Positions 60,157 to 64,000 of a stretch of 64,000 nt of DNA are shown here, in pieces. The position numbers and the translations under genes are program-made. This DNA is from Pseudomonas resinovorans NBRC 106553. GTDB taxonomy: Bacteria > Pseudomonadota > Gammaproteobacteria > Pseudomonadales > Pseudomonadaceae. A model generated the notes under the pieces. That model was not told the origin of the DNA. It did no database searches and was given only the letters and a program-made list of their open reading frames with translations. The stretch's first letter is position 1. Every line of letters begins with the position of its first letter. Location of the stretch: the NCBI RefSeq assembly GCF_000412695.1, contig NC_021499.1, positions 2,604,001-2,668,000 of the forward strand, in the 5' to 3' direction.

Positions 60157-62535
60157 TCAGAAGTCCAGGGTGGCCGAGAGCTTGAAGGTGCGCGGAGCAC
60201 CCTGGGTGAGGTAGCCGCCGTTGGTGGATTCCCAGTAGCCCTCGTCGGCGACGTTCTCCAGGTTGGCTCGCAGGGTCAGGTCGCGCTGCTCCAGCTTGAA
60301 GGCGTAGCGCGCACCCAGGTCGACGCGGGTCCAGGCGGGAATGCTCAGCTCGTTGGCCGAGTCGTAGAACTGGCCGCCGGTGCGCATCAGCAAGCCGTTG
60401 ACCGCCAATCCCGGTACGCCGGGCACGTCCCAGTCCAGGCCCAGGTTGTACTGGAACTCCGGTACGCCCACGGCGCGGTTGCCGTCGTTGCTGCCATTGG
60501 CGGTGCCGCGCAGCTCGGTGTCCATTAGGGTGCCGCCGGCCAGCAGGCGCAGACCCGGCTGCAGCTCGCCGAACAGGCTGAGTTCGACGCCGCGGTTGCG
60601 CTGCTCGGCATCCACGCCGAACACACCGTTGTTGGTGACGCCCTGGGGCTGCTCGATGCGGTACACGCCCAAGGAGCCGCCGAAGGTGCCCCAGTCCAGC
60701 TTCACGCCGGCCTCGATCTGCTTGGAACGGAAGGGCGCGAACATCTCGCCGCTGTTGCTCGCGGTGCTGGGGGCGGTGGGGCCGGGGGCCAGGCCTTCGA
60801 TGCGGTTGGCGTAGAAGGACAGGTAGTCGGTGGCCTTGATCACCAGGCCGTAGACCGGGGTGGTGATGCTGTCGTCGTACTGGGTGGTGCGCAGCCCGGT
60901 GGCGGCGCTCCAGCCATCGGTGGCGATGGATTGGCGGCGAACGCCGAGGGTCAGCAGGGCGCGCTCGTCGAAGAAACCCAGGGTGTCCGAGACCGCCACG
61001 CTGCGGGCTTCGGTGGTGCCGGTCTTGCGTGGGTGGTGGATATCGCCGGCGACCGTGGCGCGGGGAATCGGCGAGGGGAAGGGGTTGTAGAGATTGCCCG
61101 GCAGGCGATTGGCGGCCGAGGTGGATTCGTTGGCGCTGCGGAATTCGCGCCAGTTGCCGCTGAGGCCGAGGTTCAGCTGATGGCTCACCGGCCCGGTGGC
61201 GAAGTTGCCGCGCAGGCCGGCCGTGGCGCTTTCGCTTTCTTCATCGCGCGGGGCGTAGAGACGGCCGACGCTGGCGGTGCCGTCCAGGGCGCTGACATAG
61301 AGCGAGGAGTACACGCCGTTCTCGCGGGTGTAGCGGCCGCCCACGGCCAGGTAGGCGGTCCATTGCTGGTTCACGTCGTACTCGCCGCTGAGCATGCCGT
61401 AGCTGTCTTCCAGCTGCGACCAGGCCCAGGGCTGGGCGTAGTTGTCATTGGCGTCCGGCACCTTGGGCACCTTCTTCAGCCCGCTCAGGTAGACCACCGA
61501 GCGCCCCTCGTTGACGCGCTGCTTCTGGTAGCCGAAGTCGGCCGCCAGGCGCAGGCGGTCACCCCGGTAGTCGAGGCCGAAGGCCGCCAGGCTGAAGCGG
61601 TTGTGCTCGTCCTCCACGGCGGTTTCGCCTTCGCGCTGGGCCAGGTTCATGCGCGCGCCGAAGCGGTTGTCCTCGCCAAAGCGCTGGCCCAGGTCCAGGT
61701 GCGTGCCCACGCGGCTGTCGCTGGCGTAGTCGAGGCTGATGCTGCGGGTCGGGTCGTTTTCGGCGCGCTTGGACACCAGGTTGATGCCGCCGCCAATGCC
61801 GCTGCCGCTGGGGGACACGCCATTGAGAAAGGCGCTGGAACCTTTGAACACCTCGACCCGCTCCACCGCTTCGGTGGCGATGATCTGGCGCGGTAGCACG
61901 CCGAACAGGCCGTTGAAGGCGATGTCGTCGCTGACCAGGGGGAAGCCGCGGATCACGAAGACCTGGGAGAAGTTGCCGAAGCCGTAGGACTGGCGCACCG
62001 CCGGGTCGCTGCGCAGCACCTCGCCCAGGGTCTGGGCCTGGCGGTTGCGGATCAGGCCGCTGGTGTAGCTGGCGATGCTGAACGGCGTGTCCTGCATGTC
62101 CTGGTTGCCCAGCAGGCCGATGCGCCCGCCACGGGCCACCTGGCCGCCGGCGAATTCGCTGGGCAGGTCCGGGCGGCCGGCGAGCTGGCCGTTGACCAGG
62201 GTGCTGTCCAGTTCCATTGCTCCCTGTTCCACGGGCCGGGGCAGCAGGCTGACGGTGCCGTCGGCATCGATGCGGTAGGTCAACCCGCTGCCCTGCAGCA
62301 GGCGCTCCAGGCCCTCGGCCACCGAATAATCGCCCTTGAGTGCCGGCGCCGCCTTGCTCCCACGGGTGAGCGAGGCATCGAATAGCAGCCGCACATTGGC
62401 CTGCTCGGCGAAATCGGTGAGCGCGGCGTCCAGGCTCTGGGCCGGGACGTCGAGCTCGAGGCCATGGGCGCTCGCCACGCCGAGGGCCAGGGGGAGGGCG
62501 GCGAATGCCGGTAGGAGGGAGAAGGTCGACCGCAT
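60157..62535 (-). CDS. TonB-dependent siderophore receptor with STN domain
   Basis: 792 residues: signal peptide (1-23), STN signalling domain (about 26-100, LELDVPAQSLDAALTDFAEQ), plug (about 140-270, including FVIRGFPLVSDDIAFNGLFG and VEVFKGSSAFLNG), and barrel to a terminal FKLSATLDF. The siderophore/hydroxamate-type layout (SFxxYTSGLIRNRQAQTLGE) differs from FecA. The STN domain implies cell-surface signalling through the FecR encoded upstream at 63155. Ligand unknown. Confidence 0.92.
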   Translation of the reverse strand: MRSTFSLLPAFAALPLALGVASAHGLELDVPAQSLDAALTDFAEQANVRLLFDASLTRGSKAAPALKGDYSVAEGLERLLQGSGLTYRIDADGTVSLLPRPVEQGAMELDSTLVNGQLAGRPDLPSEFAGGQVARGGRIGLLGNQDMQDTPFSIASYTSGLIRNRQAQTLGEVLRSDPAVRQSYGFGNFSQVFVIRGFPLVSDDIAFNGLFGVLPRQIIATEAVERVEVFKGSSAFLNGVSPSGSGIGGGINLVSKRAENDPTRSISLDYASDSRVGTHLDLGQRFGEDNRFGARMNLAQREGETAVEDEHNRFSLAAFGLDYRGDRLRLAADFGYQKQRVNEGRSVVYLSGLKKVPKVPDANDNYAQPWAWSQLEDSYGMLSGEYDVNQQWTAYLAVGGRYTRENGVYSSLYVSALDGTASVGRLYAPRDEESESATAGLRGNFATGPVSHQLNLGLSGNWREFRSANESTSAANRLPGNLYNPFPSPIPRATVAGDIHHPRKTGTTEARSVAVSDTLGFFDERALLTLGVRRQSIATDGWSAATGLRTTQYDDSITTPVYGLVIKATDYLSFYANRIEGLAPGPTAPSTASNSGEMFAPFRSKQIEAGVKLDWGTFGGSLGVYRIEQPQGVTNNGVFGVDAEQRNRGVELSLFGELQPGLRLLAGGTLMDTELRGTANGSNDGNRAVGVPEFQYNLGLDWDVPGVPGLAVNGLLMRTGGQFYDSANELSIPAWTRVDLGARYAFKLEQRDLTLRANLENVADEGYWESTNGGYLTQGAPRTFKLSATLDF

Positions 62536-62564
62536 GCTGAATTCCTGTTCTCGGCTAACTGTTC

Positions 62565-62585
62565 ATGCGAAGTAGTCGCATTTGC
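62565..62585. promoter_or_regulatory. Candidate Fur-box-like palindrome before the receptor
   Basis: ATGCGA-AGTAG-TCGCATTTGC, with a perfect 6-bp dyad, 30 bp upstream of the receptor start. It partly matches Pseudomonas Fur-type sites (ATGCGAATGATTATCATTTGC-like). Confidence 0.45.
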
Positions 62586-62754
62586 AGATACGGAAGACGA
62601 AAGCGCTGCGGGAATCTGAACCGCGAATGGAAAATTTTTTTGTGGGGGCTTCGAGTGGGGTAATGCATTGGTTAATACGGGATGGGCAAATTCGTGTGAT
62701 TGCCCTGCCTGGCTCCCAACCGGCGGATGCTTCCCTCTCCCCCGCCCCTCTCCC

Positions 62755-63150
62755 GGAGGGCGAGGGGTGACTCGCGCCGGCTAGGCACAAGAATCCCGAT
62801 GCCCACTCATGGCCTGCAACCTTGCTGAAGAAGTGAGGCAGGGACTCCGCCCCTTCAGGAGGCCGAGTGGAATCCTTGCGCAGGGGGACGAGCGGCATGG
62901 ATGCCGCGAGAGCCGCGCAGGGCCATGGATGGCCCTTCGCGGCGGGCCCCCGGAGCAAGGATGGAGCAAGGGGAGTTTGGCGAAGCCAAACCCGGATGTC
63001 GGGGCAAGCCTTTTGCTTCCTTTGGGGCGACTGCCAAAGGAAGTCGCCCGGGTGGGCGAAACAAAAAACCGCAGCCTGCTCGGCAATGAACTGGGCAACC
63101 GAACCGCACACCAGCTTCGTCGCTCAGATGAAATCCGGAAATTGTCGGCA
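62755..63150. repeat. Dispersed repeat-like noncoding stretch
   Basis: GC-rich with direct and inverted short arms (GGAGGGCGAGGGGTGA, GTTTGGCGAAGCCAAAC, CCTTTGGGGCGACTGCCAAAGG, CGCCCGGGTGGGCG). All six frames are open over part of it, yet none looks like a protein. Sequence of this style is common between genes in Pseudomonas, where it is often mis-called as hypothetical proteins. Confidence 0.4.
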
Positions 63151-63154
63151 CCCA

Positions 63155-64000
63155 TCAAGGCGCGCGGGAGGCCACCAGGATCAATCCGGGCAGGCGCACC
63201 AGGCGCACCGGCAGGTGGCCTTCGATGGCGCGCAGCACGGCTTGCGGGTCGTCGAGGGCGAACACGCCGGTCACCTGCAATTGCCGTACGGCGTCGTCGA
63301 GGAAGACCACGCGGGCACCCTGGCTGCGCTGCAGGTCGGCGAAGACGTCGGCCAGGGGACGGTCGCGGAACACCAGTTTGCCCCGTTGCCAGGCCAGGCG
63401 TTGCTGGGCGTCCAGCGGCTCCACGGCCTGCAGGCGGCCGTCCTGCCAGCTCACCTGCTGGCCGGCCTTCACCGCCACGGGCGCACCGCTGTCGGCCGCC
63501 TGGACATGGCCCTGGGTCACTGACAAGTCGACCCGCTCGCCGCTGCGGTTGACGTCGAAGCGGGTGCCGGTCACGCGGATGCGCGCCGGGCCTGCGGTGA
63601 TCAGGAAGGGGTGGTTGGCGTCCGGGAACACCTGGAAGTCCGCTTCGCCACGGTACAGGCGCACCTCGCGGCGGCCGTCGACGAAGTTCCAGTCCAGCGC
63701 GGTATCGCCGTTCAAGGTCAGGACCGAGCCATCTTCCAGGCGCAGTTCGCGGACTTCCCCGGGTGCGGTGTGGGCGTCGGCGTAGAGCCCGAGCCAGACG
63801 CCCTGGGGCAGCCAGACCGCGAGGAGCAACGCGGCAGCGCTGGCGAGGGGTACGGCCCAGCGCACCACCTTGCGGCGCCGGGCCAGGGGCACCACGGTGG
63901 CCGACTCCCGTGGGAGCTGCACCTGGCCGAGCAGCGCCCAGAGTTTTTCCACCTCGCCCATGGCCTGCTCGTGCTCGGGCGCGGCCTGGCGCCAGGCGGC
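63155..64000 (-). CDS. FecR-family transmembrane regulator (5' end outside window)
   Basis: At least 281 codons. The reading frame is open to the window edge (AWRQAAPEHEQAMGEVEKLWALL is FecR-like DUF4880 sequence, so the ATG at 63961 is internal). TM helix at about 33-55 of the visible part (WAVPLASAAALLLAVWLPQG), FecR periplasmic domain (RLEDGSVLTLNGDTALDW), and an STN-like C-terminal lobe. It probably governs the adjacent receptor with a FecI-type sigma factor encoded just beyond the window. Confidence 0.92.
   Translation of the reverse strand, partial: AAWRQAAPEHEQAMGEVEKLWALLGQVQLPRESATVVPLARRRKVVRWAVPLASAAALLLAVWLPQGVWLGLYADAHTAPGEVRELRLEDGSVLTLNGDTALDWNFVDGRREVRLYRGEADFQVFPDANHPFLITAGPARIRVTGTRFDVNRSGERVDLSVTQGHVQAADSGAPVAVKAGQQVSWQDGRLQAVEPLDAQQRLAWQRGKLVFRDRPLADVFADLQRSQGARVVFLDDAVRQLQVTGVFALDDPQAVLRAIEGHLPVRLVRLPGLILVASRAP

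Noticed and set aside
62809..63523. Overlapping 218- and 247-residue plus-strand ORFs
   Set aside because: They run from repeat DNA into the antisense of the FecR gene; not protein-like.

Overview
The window is high-GC, densely coded DNA of Pseudomonas type. Pointers are the fecI-fecR-fecA order, an OprD-family porin, OPA/MFS, SulP and Kup transporters, many REP-like palindromes of the GTAGGATGGGTTGAGCG and GTGGGGGCGAATTCATTCGC kinds, and the general codon use. It looks like ordinary chromosome with catabolic and transport clusters, plus a few scars of mobile or phage-like DNA. I saw no rRNA, tRNA, complete IS or CRISPR array.

Layout. 0-9.4 kb: a LysR regulator, an RsuA/RluF-type pseudouridine synthase, an LprI-MliC lysozyme-inhibitor protein, small membrane proteins, an AI-2E transporter, a thioredoxin-like protein, a TauE exporter, a methyltransferase, and an orphan sensor kinase with a minus-strand sRNA-like element beside it. 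9.4-17.5 kb: VOC protein, large membrane protein, SulP transporter, secreted alpha/beta hydrolase divergent from a LuxR regulator with degenerate HD-GYP-like domains, and an Rrf2 regulator divergent from an NDH-2-like oxidoreductase. The last two share an operator-like motif. 17.5-23.5 kb: a phosphonate cluster (Fe-alcohol dehydrogenase, OPA-type transporter, LysR, PhnX, OprD porin). 23.8-28.7 kb: a ClpP-fold periplasmic protein and the ferric-citrate system fecI-fecR-fecA. 29-32.4 kb: a lone prpD and two exported proteins.

32.4-38.9 kb: a seven-gene operon (quinone oxidoreductase, TauD-type dioxygenase, BKACE enzyme, MFS, DsbA-like, Rieske ferredoxin, YeiH-type exporter), which I read as an uncharacterised, possibly organosulfonate, catabolic route. 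38.9-41.4 kb: an accessory patch of REP repeats, a YhfG-type antitoxin beside a wrecked fic toxin, and a BRO-N phage-like pair with a strongly structured leader. 41.4-52 kb: an AraC regulator divergent from a hydrolase-DUF1302-DUF1329-BNR-RND envelope export cluster, followed by DUF3302-HlyD. 52-60 kb: PuuE-like deacetylase, GNAT, formylglycine-type sulfatase, hydrolases, Kup. 60-64 kb: a second TonB receptor with an STN domain and a FecR regulator cut by the window edge.

The most interesting observation is a pair of nearly identical promoter elements at 32413-32451 and 42692-42730. Each is a direct repeat with a 21-bp period and fits the ArgR/OruR-type pattern TGTCRY-N8-AA. They suggest that the AraC protein at 41.4 kb controls both its own export cluster and the dioxygenase/BKACE operon 10 kb away, so the two may form one pathway for a hydrophobic or sulfonated substrate.
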